DNA of 64,000 bases, taken from the NCBI GenBank assembly GCA_035041965.1, contig JAPYMA010003020.1, forward strand, positions 62,001 through 126,000, given 5' to 3'. A program made the position numbers and the translations under genes. Under the pieces are notes generated by a model. That model was not told the DNA's origin. It searched no databases and saw only the letters and a program-made list of their open reading frames with translations. Positions 27,101 to 42,100 of this stretch are shown one piece after another. The first letter of the stretch is position 1. Each line of letters opens with the position of its first letter. Origin of the DNA: Anisakis pegreffii (lineage: Eukaryota; Nematoda; Chromadorea; Rhabditida; Anisakidae).

Positions 27101-30100
27101 TGAATGCGAAGGAAACGAAGAAGATGATTCAATAAGATCGAAGTCACAAAAAGATTCATTGTTCACAGTGACAGTACTACTAGTCTGTGGAGTATTGCAG
27201 TAACAATTACTGTGGGTATGATGAGGGTGCGGTGGTATTTCGTGGAAATAACAACGATGAAAATGATGACGGTGATCACTGCTTGCACGAGGCGGAGGAT
27301 GCAACAAAGACGAAGAAGAAGTGGTCGTGCATTGATGGGATGCGGCAGCAGATCTGCTGGATACGGTAGTAGCTGATGATGAGTCTCTTTTGGAGTTAGT
27401 TGAATCGTTTACAGTAGTATGCTTGGCGGTTTGTTCTTCCACAGTAACAGTAGTATCTTTGAGCAATAACGGTACCGTATCCGAACAAGTCAAGTTCGGT
27501 GTTGTTGCGTTGTTGTTGTTGCCAGCAGCACCGCGTTTTATCAAGCGTATTCGTGCATCTTGTGAGGGCGTTCTGCTGAAAGACAACCGGCCATTTTACA
27601 ACCAGTCAAAATACCAACAACACACATTAAACTCTTTTAATGACGACGAATCGATCCAATCACAAATCTGCTCAGTTCACCTAATGAAAGCTGTGAGCAA
27701 TTATGTCGTAAGCGACCATCAAAATTCGCACACACATATCAATCATCGCTTCGAACAATCGCTATTATGCCTAAGCGATTGAATCTAATGAGAATCTGGT
27801 GTAAACACCGGATTGAAAAGGTCCATTTCATGGCATTCAATCATAATAGCCGATACTTTGACTCTTAAATTCTCGAGAAGTATTCGACAAAGTAAAGAGA
27901 GTAGTGCTTAACTTCTCACTCATGTCAAGTGCGATGAATAAAATGAATAAAAGAATAAAGTAGCGAATGAATAAAATATGTGCAATAATAATGATGATAA
28001 TAGGGACAGCAGGCATCATCACTCAATTGCGAAACGATCAACTCCTTCGATGATATAAGTTCATGAATTTGACAAATAAGCTCACGTAGCAAGCTATGAA
28101 CGAATGAGCGAATCAAATTAATCGCCAGCTGACTGACGAGCGAGCTAACGGACCGAAGAGAACGAGATGGAAACGAAAACGCGGAACAATGTGAGAAAGT
28201 ATTGATTATGCTATGGCTCTGAGCGGTGGAATAAAATGAAAAATAATAATGCAACTAGGAACGAGCTAACGAAAAAATGACAACAAAAAAAAAAACAACT
28301 GACACGACCAAATAAATTGCGACAGCCAATTGAAAGCGAAAGAAAAAAAACGATGAGTACAATTCGCTCTTAAAGTAATAAAACAAAAGTGCAAAGTGAA
28401 AGAAACAACTGATTAAAACGAAATGATCACTGATTAAAGAACCGACTGAACTGAATAAAAACTGATTAAAGAGAACGAATGTCACTGAACAATAACATCA
28501 TTATTGCCATCCACATTTCATTTCATATGCTTTCAATCATCATAAAACATTTTGAATTGATGAAAGCTTATTGCAACCTAACGAAACCATATTTCATACT
28601 TTTTCGTATAACGCAACACGTTGCACCTCCTACATGTCATGCCATAGTTTCAACTTGATTCTCTACGGGAAATGTTGAGTGAAATGCTGCGAATAATATG
28701 ATATCTTATGAATGAATTAGCAATGAACTGAAATGCAACGAAATAAAAATTGAAACTGTGATTATTAATGGACGACTAAGAAATAATATGCATAATACAG
28801 CAATGTTCTGGAAACAAATGAATGATATAAATAAAAATGAGAGCAGAGCAAATCGACAAAAAATGATCGAATAAAACAACATATGCTCAAAATCATGTTG
28901 ACTCAAAATCGCTGGATTAATGAAATGCCTTCTGTCAAGCTTCTTATGATACTCAGTCAAACCACGGAAAATAAAAGGAAAAAAACAAATAAAAGAACAA
29001 GCGTTCGGAATGAGACAATAATAAAACAAACGATAGTTTATATCTGAAGGAATAAAGAAGATAAGACAAATTGATGCGATTTGTTCTGATCATTCATCAT
29101 TCACCTACTGACTTTTTGACATTAAATTGAACTTCTGAGTTCACAAAAAAAGAAAAGCAAATAAGATTTTAAAAAATAACACACTTTCAGAGTCCCTGAA
29201 ATCGCTCGCTCGCGTTGGTGAGCCGTAAGATTTTCGCCTGTACGGATGATATTTTCTATCATCCACTATTTCGAGACGCAATAAAGCTTCAATGAACTCA
29301 TCGCAATGAACTCATCTTCACAAAATTCAAAATTTCAAAGTCTATGTTCAGCTTTCAAGCTACTTATAATCAGGGAATTTCTTGTACCATTCAGACACAC
29401 TCAATTCAGTGAAATTACTCTGTTCTTCTGGAGAGATTTAGAAGGCATTCGTTCAACACAATGCATCCACTTCATCAGAACACAACCGAAAAGACTGAGA
29501 TTACTGAGAAGTTATATGTTGCTGCAAATCGTAGCATCCTAAGACAGCTAAATTTTAAAACAATTGAGGAGCAGAAAAACTCGTTAGTACTGATTATCTT
29601 CATTCTATTGCAAGAACCAAGAGGAGAGAGAACATTAGCAACCTCTGATAGGTGAAGCTGAATCAAGTTCATTCGAAAATGATAATTTTTTAGAGCGGAT
29701 ACAGTTGATGTGTTCAATTTGTTCAATTTCATCTGAAGAACGTCTGACTCCTTCGTTGATAAATTCGTACTATATGACATGAAGTAATCATTGTGTAAAA
29801 ATGAAGAAGAAAACTTTTCGTAACAAATGCGCACACATACGAGTATTTCACCGCGACTCACACACAAACTCATCTTAGATGAATAACGCAATGAGTAGAT
29901 TCAGAGGCTTTTCCTAACGACTTGACTAATCTGTCATTTGGAAGTGAATGCGAACGAAATCAATATGTTTTTCATTTCATTTCATTTTATAAAGAACAAA
30001 TGAGAAAGACAAACGAAAACAAGAAAAACGACAGAATACAAGAAGAGTTAAAGAAGACTAAAGAAAAGAGCAAGAAATTGATGAAAATTTTTTCTTCAAC

Positions 30101-33100
30101 ATCTCAAAAATCAGCGAATGACTGAATATCCCAAAAGGCAGAGAAACAAAATGAAATTCCACAAAAGAATGGGATTTTTTTCAGCGCTCTGTTTTATTTT
30201 GCTCGACTCTGAGGCAGCATTGCTCAGCGCAAATTTCGCAACACTGCCAGGATTTTGGACGTTTTCTTGAATTTGAACTGGTTAGGACGAGAGTTCTGAG
30301 CGAACGACAAGCATAGATGCTGATCGCCAAATGAACTAATAAACTGCAAAACGAATGGACTCAATGCTTTATGCTTGATTGTGCTGTGGTGCTCACTTTA
30401 TTCAGAAGAGCACATGAACAAATACGCAAATAACACATTCACTTACACGATAAGAAGACGACGGCAAGATTGGCGTTTGATATGGCCATGCTTGATACTT
30501 AGGCGTGCGCTCGGCCAGTGAACTTAGAATATTGATGTTTATACTCATTCACTACGTTTTTTAATGGAAAGCTGAGATGATGATACTGGTCGGTAATGTT
30601 TGGTAAGGCAATGCGAAGTTAACAATGTGATAGAGCTGGAATTGATAGAGAGATGATATTACTCGTAATAGCAATAAACTAGAAAATAGCAATCTTCGCT
30701 GCCCAAATCGGCACTCATATTTGTGATTATCAGTGACGTATGAGAAGAAAGCTGATATCAGTGCTAATTAATATGTTAAGTAATAGGTTTTTGCCGTCAA
30801 ATGCGGTCATGATACAAGTAGATGACGACACACCCCTGCTTTCATTCTATCACCATTCATTAACACCCATTGACGCTTTCCTAATCAGAACCTCGAAGCT
30901 TTCCGAATCTTAATTCAGGATTATTTTAATCCGATTTCACTTATTCATCATTTTCAGTTTCAATTTCGTTGATTCACAAAGCTGATTCGACATTCACCAC
31001 ATTGATCTATCGCAACTTCGCACTAAGAATTTTCACGAATCATTTTAAACAAACCTCAGAATCGATTGAAATCGCTCGCACGGCAACCAATCACCAGATC
31101 GAACTACATCACGAATCTAGATGTACGATTTTTGATCAAAGAAATCTGATTTTCTCCCCGAGAACTTCTTGAAAGCGTACAATATTTTGCTTCAACTTTC
31201 TCGCTGACACGAAAAAAGCCGAACTGCGAGAGCAAATATGAACGGTTGAAAGAGGGGTGGTAAGGATTTCCGAAAGCCATTTATCTATGTGCGCTTTGTT
31301 TCACTCGAAAACAAAGACTAAAAAATGAGAAAGCAATTCAAAATTCGTCATCTACAAACGTCAAAAAAATGATTTCGTTAAAATTTCAACCAAAGAAATT
31401 GCTTAGCAACAGCAATAGACGCAACTAAATGATGGAATGAAAGAAAATTTCAAAACGAAAATAATTTATGATGCGATTTCGTTTATCTGAACGCCATTAT
31501 TGTTATCCTTCATCTAAATTACTATTCTCCATCTAAACCTTTTGGAACGAACCAAACGTAGAATAGAAATGCTTGAATAAAGCGAAATAAACAGTCACAT
31601 TCCAAGGTTTTTGTTCGCTCTATTTCGAATCCTAATTCCACATTGAAAGCATCAAATTACGAATTATAATTCATTCAGCATTCGTTCAGACTCATTTTAT
31701 TCATTCAATTTTTCTTCGTTTCATTGTGATGGTTTTTTTTTTACAATTCAAATTTATTGAATTAGACACTTCAAGAAGGCATCAAATGGAAATAAACATC
31801 GTTGAATGGCACGGCACATATCGTTCAAACGTTAAATTGCGCTCAATTTTATCGACTACAAAATCGTTGATTTATTCGCTGAGGTTTCGTGAGCAATTTC
31901 AAAGAAATTCCTGAAGCATCGTAAAGAATTCACAAATAGTCGTCATTGTGATGAGGTTCCACTTGAACATCTGTAAAATCAATGACGCCGTACAAAGCAG
32001 ATGAAACCTTCAAACCGACGACTTTCTCATATGGTTTCATGATATTTCAAGTGATTCATTCCACCTTTCCAACATTACAATAGGCCGACAAATAGCAATG
32101 AACAGATGCAGTATTCAAACTGAGCGATTGTATAACAAAATGCATTCGCTAACGATGGTGATAGAAGTGCAACGATGAGTGGATAATCCTTATCAATGAA
32201 CCTTACATACATATATCCACACAATCATCAACAGCACTCGCTTAAAGCAATGAACTGAATCTTAACACGAGTGATGGTTTTAAGCGTGATAACATCACTA
32301 CGAAACAAACTACTCACTCATTCACTCACATTACAGCCTGCTCACAAACAAATCAATTGAATTGCCTCAGTCAGTTGTTTTATCCAATATATGCATTTAT
32401 ATCTCTCTACATCTCTGAACGGCACTCACAAAAACTTTGATGCTTCTCCAACATCACATGATTTCAGCAGTCATCTCATATAATTTGATGAATCGTATTT
32501 AACTCAATCGATTCATTGAAGAGCGAATGTGCATGCGACCACTCTGAATCACCGAGAATAACCTCGAACATATGCACAGGAAGAAACTTCAATGCTGATA
32601 TCAAATAATTACTTTCGTTTAACTCCCCAGAACAACTTCGCATCAGCTCGAAATCTTTGGAATGAGATTACCCTCCGTTAAAAGTTCACTTGCACTGCTG
32701 CACAGCACATGAATGGTCGGTCATATGAAGTATGAACTGAACGGGTGTGTTACACGGAAGGAAGGAAGGAGTCACAAATGGATAAAGTCGACGACGAAAT
32801 TTGCATTCGGGAACCCCGAAAATGCGGCTAACGAGTAACCCAAAGGAACGGGTAACCCATGATCCCCATTCCCCGAAACACATTAGATTCAACTAATTTT
32901 GAAAATTTTATCTCACTATCAATAACTTCAGTCTCTCATATTATTATAGTTGGATGCAAAAAAAAACGATTCTGAATAAATTCGTCCAATTCGAAGGCAT
33001 TTAAAAAGAAATCAAATCTAAAGAAAGAATAAACTGAAGTATGTAAATGTTTCACTCACCTCAAACGCGTTGTTTCAGGCGTATCGCTTGCACACGATAC

Positions 33101-36100
33101 ATTTTGACAGGGTGTTGACGAGGTAGGTATGTCATCGTCTTGATCATCGCAAATCAGCTGTATGCGATCCGATTGGTCATCATCCTCTTCCTCCGGGATC
33201 GGAGTTGATGCAGTGAAGTCAAACGTTGGATTTAAGACGACGGTAGGATTTGATTGTGTGTTTACTGACAACAATGAATTGGTGGTGGCATCATGCATAG
33301 GTGACGTTATTATCAAGCAACCACAACGCAACAACTCGGTTCGTACCATTGCACTTCCGTCCGACGTGACTGCAGGCAAGGATCCATCGTTTTTGGCTAC
33401 AGAACAAAAAACAGTGATCACTCACAGTGATCATCATCATCATGATATCATGCAGTACAGTAAAGTATGGTAGAGGATTGCATTGTGCACATGCTGCAAC
33501 ACGGTACAAATGCGATCATGCAATTTGGATTATACTATTACATTGATTGGCTCAATTTTAACCCGCATTCCACAACAACGGGTTCATGCACATACAGTCT
33601 TTATAGTGGGCAGACAGATCTTTCAAAATTTTTAATTTAAAAAATTATGTGAAAAAATTCAAATGATCAAAGAAATGAGTGCATTTTGTGTGTGGAAGGC
33701 GCTTCAATGATCAAACGATGAATGAAGACAAAATCTGCTTGCAAATGTTTTGAACAGATATGGAGCGATGAAATAATTTTGCATGAAAACGTGCAATTCT
33801 AAAATGACGAATTTTCAATGCAAATTCGATTATGCAGAGATTATCATTTCAGGACAATTGCACTGAAAATATAAGCTTAAATTGAAAACAAGATGAGTTG
33901 AAAGGTTCGGAATAGATTAAAAAGCGATTGGACTGCTGGTGATCACTAACTGTGAGATAAAACGCTTTGAGATGACCAAGAGAGATTAGGAACACATGCG
34001 ATTTCATCACGAGGGAATAACGTACGGGTATGTTTATCACAGAAATATATCCAGGCATACACTTCTTGCTCATTGATTATACATTGCATTCGTTTTTTAT
34101 TGTTCATTTGTGGCTGGTTGGCTGTCTTCGAAAGTGCACTTCTCAAAATAATGACATTTGCAAACCTAATCAAAATTTGACTCGATTAGTGACACGGCCG
34201 TAAATAATGCATCAGAGCATGCACATGCTGCATTCGTCGTATCTTGCCATCTCATAAAATTTTATCGCAAAAATATTTGCCTTCGTTCATCACATTGAAT
34301 GACAAACTAAACGCATTCAAAAAGCAATTTTAACATCAATAAAACCGTATGAAACTGCTTTCTCAACGATAATAGGGATCTCATTCCGAATGGGCGCTAA
34401 AAAATTCATTTGGAACTTGTTTCCTGAAAATTTTGATAACTACCTTCAAGGGCTCATTCAGTGGTCAAACGTCTCTTAATGTGACTATTTGCCTGTCCTA
34501 ACCAATAACGATTGAGCATGAATTTAACAATACAGTAATAAGTGCATTTAAGTATGTGACGTCTAAAGAATTTATCGATTTGTGATGTGCATGAAACATT
34601 CATGGAGAGGATTCGATGAAGATTAATTGTTAGCCGAGTTCAGAGTCGACGTTACCGTTTACGTTCTCTTCCACATTAACAATGCATAAATATATGCGCC
34701 ATTAAAGAGTCTTTCTAAATGGAGCATTTGCGTGTATGTACTACTTATTGAGGGATGAAAGAGGTTTTGCTGAGATTAGTTGACTGAGATGGATCTTGAA
34801 TCGGAGATGCATTGATTGACTCGTATTGACTAGTGAGTGACATGTCTGAATGATTCGTTCACTAATAACCCCTAAAAAGAACGCCTATTCTGGATAGTTC
34901 TAGGACAATTCTTCAGTCTCATCATTCATCACTGACACTTTTTTTTTCAGAAAACAGAGTTGATTGCATTCATACTTCGTGATGAATTCATTGAACATCA
35001 TGGTGGGTGGATACTAATGATTAAAAGAATTCGACTGATGTAAACGAGAATGAAGGCCAAATTCAGCAAGAAGCGTTGTCGAAATCGATGGAATATGAGA
35101 GAGCAACTGGAAAGTAACGTGCTAAATAGGGAGCGAGAGTCGCTTTGATTTTTGTCGATCACTCCAATTCCGAATCAATCGCTCAAGTCCAACAGATCCA
35201 TAAAATTTTAATTTTTTCACGTGTCAGTCATTCGGATCAATTATGAGCAATTCACCTCACGTAACACTTTTTGTATGTATCCAAAGAAAGATCAGCGACT
35301 ACATCGATGAAGATATTCAGTGTTTCCATTAAAAAATCGATGAACAATATTATTCAACTTAAAGCGATCAAAGTGACCTGACCTTTTTTCGAAAAACTTA
35401 TGAACATTTGAAAGAAACGAAAAAAAGCACGCAAATAGTTGACTACTAAATGCGCAGTAAAATATGAAAAACTAAACATAAAACTCGTGAACTTATTGAT
35501 GAGTGATTGAAGGGCAAAATCACTGAACGCTTAAGTTATCCATTGCGTTCGTTAGCGCTGTGTGTCACTCGTTCATTTCGCAAAAATGATCACCTTGATG
35601 TTTTACCGAATTAGAAACGAATTGGTTGATTTTGCACATTCATTTGACTAGATGTGAATAATTTAGATGCTTATTCATATTCGCATTATTCGGATATGCC
35701 CGAATGAGCAGATGTGAATGAACGGCAAAATAAAATAACTTCGAGAAATGGCAAATGATGCATTCACAAGCGATTTTTTAGTGCTTTTTGAGCGCAAACA
35801 CAAAAATAATGTTCGCAGAGTTTTCGCTGAGCGCTATTCTATGAATGCCGATGCAATTAAAGCAATCAAAACATACTTACGAAAACGTTCTTGGAATTAC
35901 AATGTCTGTCTCTATTACGAAAGAAAATTGCGCTTGATAATAGTTGGTTTGAAAGATTTATTCTGACATGTGTAGCAGCCGGTGCATGTATTAGATACGA
36001 ACGCAGAAATTGTGAATGCTGACAGAAAATTGACTCATTTTATTCATCATTTTCGAGGGAGTGCTTACATCATAAGCGTTATTTACGCTCAACAGTCCAG

Positions 36101-39100
36101 TTTTACAGCGTTGCGTTCGGCATATGTGAGCAATCACTCAGAATACACTACATCAATCATCGGTTATGACGACCGACTATCAAGAATTGTTCCCCTCAAA
36201 ATGATCGCTCAAAAATGATGAGGGCTAGTCACGCAAATATGCCTGACGCTAGGTAATTGTTAACGAACGTCAATGTTCGTGTACACAATGCGCATAAATA
36301 CATGTATTGGCAAATTCATCTGATAACTCATACGATTGTGTTATCCTGTAATGTTTCGAATGCAGATAGATCCGCAGAAAATGCCATTCAAAGCTTCGAA
36401 ACGATGCTTTTTTAATGAGATTCGCAATTGTCAACACTTCAGAGTGCTAACTGAGATTGATGCGCTGATTGAAGTTTGGATCTGTTATCAGAGCGAAAAC
36501 GGACAACTGAATGTCATTTTATGAAAATAACATTTTCTCGAAGATGAAACACAAAATGTGACAGATTGTTCGTTAGAAAAGAGAATCTTTCAGCACCACG
36601 GCTTATCTACCTATTTGCAATGATCATTGATTATTCGGAAACAAAAGCAAACTAGCTCTAGAACTGAAAGTTCGCTGATTGCTGGATTTTCGGAAAAAAA
36701 AGCCAGGAGACGTTTGAGGAAAATTGCATGAACACAATCATGGCAACGTACATAATCTCATCTATTGGATTAGTTAGTGCTGTTGCTGTTGGTTCTGAGA
36801 GTCAAAGTATGTGCACTTTCGAAATGACGAAACAAAAAAATTTAGCAAACAGATAGAAATAGGAAGTGGTAATTGAAAAGTAACTAGTAATAGCTGATAT
36901 CAAGAGATTCGAGTTCTCGAGTCAATGTAATGAGTAAGTGTAAGTTTCGCGTGAAAATGCATACGTTGAAAATTGGATGACAAGACTCTTCTAAAAATTT
37001 TGTGTTGAATGAAATTCCGTCAAAAGACGCAAACAAATTATTGCATAAGTGGGTAGAAATGACATGTGCTTCACATGCATGGAATTTTCATAGAACACCC
37101 GTGGTTATCCGCCGCTGTCAATGAAAACATGGAAGTTTGACGGTACGAATGCCGGGTTCACCCGGAACCGGGATAGGATTGCTGCTTGGGTTATCCGCTC
37201 ATTCTCTGAAATTTTTGAAAGCAAAACCGTTCAACCATTGAAGAAATTTTTGGCTTACGTCTTCAAAATATAAAAATTCATTGTCTGATAACAAGATCTA
37301 AAACGATTCATCAAATTATTCATTCCGTTGCATTGGAACAGATGTTGATTTGCTTCGAAGTGAATCAATAGGGATAATAACGACTTGTTTATATAAACGA
37401 ATAGGTTATGTCTCTTCTTACTTGTCTATGTAAAATTTTTTGGATGAGTGCAAAACTGCTAGAAGTTCATTTCCCGCGGGCATAAGCGGTTTTCAGTTCT
37501 TGACCTAAGCATAGTCGAATGGATTTGTTTTCCATACTTTCATTCAAAAAATTTTCATCTTTCAAATTCTTCCTCTATTTTCACTCTATCGTCCCGTAAT
37601 TTTTGATCAAGTCTCATTGCTAATTGGGTTTGCACTTGACAGATAATAAACGTACGCACAACTTCATCAATAATATATGGATCATTGCGGATAATATCTA
37701 GAATTTATGCAGACTAAGCAGAGATTTCTATTGAAAGTGAGGGCAGTTTTTTGCATTTCAGGAGCCACTTCTTAAGAAATTATCCACAGAAAGTGATTTG
37801 GAAAATCGAAGAAGAGTCGAAAAATTGGAGGCCGCGTTACCATCATTACCTAGAGCTAGAAAATGATTTGAATACCACGAAAGGAACGATTTTGCGTGAT
37901 CGGTTAGTACCAGGTAACTGCAACTGAATTCAAAATGGGAAAGAATTTATTGGTTGTAAGAAATGGTGCTGGATGGCTGACGAGCAAGAAAATAGCTTAA
38001 TGCAACAATTCACTCATTAGGACAGCATAAACTGACAGTAATGAATGCATTCACTCAAAAACATCATTCTTAAAGCTTCAAATTCTAAGTTCAGAGCACT
38101 CGTTTATCGTGGTGCTCTTATCAACATTACACGGCTTCAGACAGTTATCATCTTATTTTAGCCAAATGATGAGAAAGTTTAGCCAGCGACCGGAAATTTC
38201 CATTCGAGGAAATGTGAAATGCGGAGGAAATCGATTCAATTAGTGAAATCGCAGAGCAATCGTACAGAACTCGTTGACGTGATCACAGAGACATCTGTTT
38301 CACATCTGTCTGATGGTTGCACTAATTTCATTTAGAATTTTATCGGTTGAAGTACAATATTCTCCGGAAATTGGCTTCATTTTGCATCGCACACAGCGAA
38401 AGGCATGCTGGTTCGATAATTTGACGTTCTCTAGCTCTTAAAAGCTCCCTTTAGATTTTTTCATCAGTTTTTTTCTGAAATACACTCTCATGATGAACAG
38501 AAAAATAAAATGGCCAAAAAAATTTTCGAATAGCATAATGATCTATCGCAGCAAGATGATATTTTATGTCAATTGTTCCTTTCCCCACCCGTCAAAACAA
38601 CTGATGAAAAAATCGGAGGAAACGATTCTTTATTGAATTGAATTTCTTGAAAATTCGTCGATTTCATTGGAAAAACAAATTCATTTTTCTAACAATTAGA
38701 TAGCTGCCTCAAATTCCAACAGAACAACTTTTCATTCGCTGACAAATTACTTTTTGTTTTCGAAAAGTTTTCGATCTAATTTTTCAAATGCTCCGAGAGA
38801 CTTCCATAAAATTTTCACATTTTTGCACGGAAGACATCAATACTGATAAACGATGTGTATGGTCAATATCAATGGACACATTACCATTGCACTGAATCTA
38901 TAAATGAAAAATTTTATTCGAAGAACTTCGACAGAGAGAGAGGGAACAGCCGACTTCTACAAAGAAGGAACCAATGAGAGTGCAATATGAAATATGAATG
39001 TTGAAATGGATGAAAGTTGAGAGAATTCCGGGAGAAAGAGCTCGATGAAGCCTTTTGATAGAGGGAGATGGACTTCATCGTTAATAATGAGCACAATGAG

Positions 39101-42100
39101 GACACTCAACTGATCAAAGGTGGACGGACACTTTCAGGATTGAGTAAAATTGAACCAAATAAAGATTTAAAGAAAAAATGAAACGAAATAAGTACCAAGA
39201 ATTTGCTGCAGAAGCATTTGATAGTGTTGTTCGTCGTTGTTGGCTGATTGTTTGCGCGAATCGGGGCCTGAAAAATTTATTTTCCTGTTGCTTAAAATTC
39301 CGACTTGAATAACTCATTTTCAGTTCATTTTCGCAGATTGCACATCATTCGTACTGAATTGAATCGATTGAATTGATTTTACGCATATAAATCAAGTAGC
39401 TATTGAGTAGTCTTTTTATTACTTAATGCCTTCCGAGAGCTGTTTACTTGCGCCACACCCTACAATAACCACCTCAACGAAGTAGCTAGCGATCATGCCC
39501 GGATGTTTTGAAGCTAACAACATTTTAGAGGTTTTGAAATCCTTTACTTTGGAAAATCTAGTAACTATGAGTTAAGTGAATTGAAAGAGTGCAATCAAAG
39601 ATAGTGAATCGTTTATGAAGTAAGTGTTCCTTTGAAATTAATGACTATAACGGCGCAAGTATTTTCCATTTGTCGTAAACAACTTCAAGGATTCTCAGTT
39701 CATTTTGCTCTGCTAAATGTCAAACGACTGCAGATAAGTGATGAAAACTTTGAAATTGCTTCATCTCGGCAGTGGCTAAAGTCAGTATTCAATTTGATTC
39801 TGTATAAAAACTCAATGTGGATGCTATCCCCAACTGTGAGCTGTTATTCGTTTAGCTGATATGGCGAAACCGCTGAATAGAACGAGCAATACTTAATCAT
39901 GATTGAGAGACGCTTATATGCTCGTGACAAGCTGCACTTACTGATTTATTCAAAACGAAAAATTTTCAAAACATTTTCACCGAAAAACTTTTCAGACCAT
40001 TATTATTCAACAAAAAGATCGCTGTGAAATGCGAGAGTCTCTCCACAAAATAATGACACGGGCATAATGAAAGAAAGTTTTTCCAGACATGAACATGAAC
40101 CGTCTCAATTATTTGCTGAACATATTCATGCGAGATGGACTTCATCTCATTAAGATTGCTTCGTTTCAAACCAAAACATTTTGCCCTCCTTCAGTAAGCT
40201 CTAGAAATTCTATGAAATTTGAGAAAAACTGCATAAGATTTTTTCGTTTCTCAAAACTGATCAAATTATAACAATTTGTTTGCACACGTGCGAATGCATG
40301 GTTGAGAAACAGAGAGAAAGCACCGCATAGAAACTCCAGATTTTGCAATACTGATTTATCAAAGGCATTCGGACGTACGAGAGAATTTCATTTGTGATTT
40401 CCGAGACGGAACTTTTTTTTGGTCGCCATAATCGCTGGAAACAAACCAAGATGAATCAACGAACCCAGATCAGATGCGCTATCGAAAGAGGCTAATCGAT
40501 AGATGACCTTCGCACCCGGCGCACCACCGTTCTCGGTTGGTCGCTCGGCGCTATCAAATTTCTGACGCATTATCAAATGTTCACCGGGATGTGGTCCACC
40601 AATCGGTGAAATCTTACGACCGTGCTGCTGATATGCACCTGACTGCGTCTGAGTGTTCGTATTACCACTCACTGCAATTTTACTCGATAGCAGCATTCGA
40701 TATAGTACAAGAAGATTTGATACGCTATATAAAATCTCTATATGACTAAAGAAATCTCTATATGGCTAAAGATATCAATCAAATCTAGCAATGACCTGGC
40801 AGGCTATCAACAGATGATTTTTCGCATTGTTAATGGTGGCGCATTATGGCGAAAAAGAAACAAACAACTGCTTTGATAAGTTTTCATGCTTATTCCAATG
40901 AGAACTCAGAATGAAGATAATCAATTTTTTCTTACTGTTACTATAACTCATTTCTTTACCATTGCTATAATTACTGTGATTAACGCTGTCTTTATCGCCA
41001 AAATTATCATGATATTCGCACTGAGCAAAGTTGTTATTATCAATACCATATTATCATTGAGATACTATCATTACTTACGCTATCACCCATATCATTAGTG
41101 CTATCGTTACTTCTAGGTTTACCATTTTCACCGTCATAATCACTTTAATTGTGAGTTATCAACTGACTTGAGAGAATTTTTTGGTTTTCTTTAAAAATTC
41201 CCTTTACACAACTTTCCTTGAGCATTTCAGAGCATAACAGAACCACAATTATCGATACTAGACCACTGATTAAATATAAGAATGATTATCATTATCTCCC
41301 CACAATCAGCACGATAACAACCACCCCGTTCCGCGATGATTTCTAATCCATGACTTAAGTCTCATCAAATTCTCATTCATTCGACCCAATGTTAATGAGC
41401 GCAAAAATGGGGCCTTAAATTCAGCAAAAATGAAACTTTCTGCACTCAGATAGTCGCAAAACCGTCGATTTTGCGAACTGAAGTAATACTCACAAATTGG
41501 CCGATTGAATGTGGATAATGGAAGAATTCACCTATTCATACAGAATGCTTTCTGCGTTGTTCAATTCAACAATTGAATGCAACAGCAAAATGGATTCGAA
41601 AAGAAGAACCATTCTATCGCATTCTTTATAAGCTGAAAAGGAATGGAAAAATATCTAGAAAATGCTTTCTATTCACCCACTTTCGACTATCTTAACAATC
41701 GAGCATAAGTCGGTGAGACACTATCAAAAGCAACTATATTCCAGGAAATTTTCCAGGAAAAGAAGCAAAATGTTGACGCAAATCATTCCAACAGACCTAC
41801 ATATCCCAGATGTATGCGTCTCATTCTGTTATCATCATTTTATTACGGTCAGCAGCGTGACGGTCACTGCTTCATTGCTCCTTATCAACAATTTGATCAA
41901 TGTGAAGGTTATCATAGATTTAAGAAGAAAAGTGACAGTACTACAATATTACACATGAAAAATGCTGTGCATGGAAAAGCATACACATCTCACTTATGTA
42001 CATCATCTGTACCACATTCAAGATGTCTATCGGTTTTGAAAATCGCAACTTCAAGGCTTCTAAACAGAGAACTGAGTGTGAAATCTGCATGTGAAGTGAT

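Noticed and set aside
35748..36524. Three plus-strand frames in a common reading frame
   Set aside because: Unlike the other relics, the gaps hold many stops of all three kinds and the peptides show no recognisable motif.
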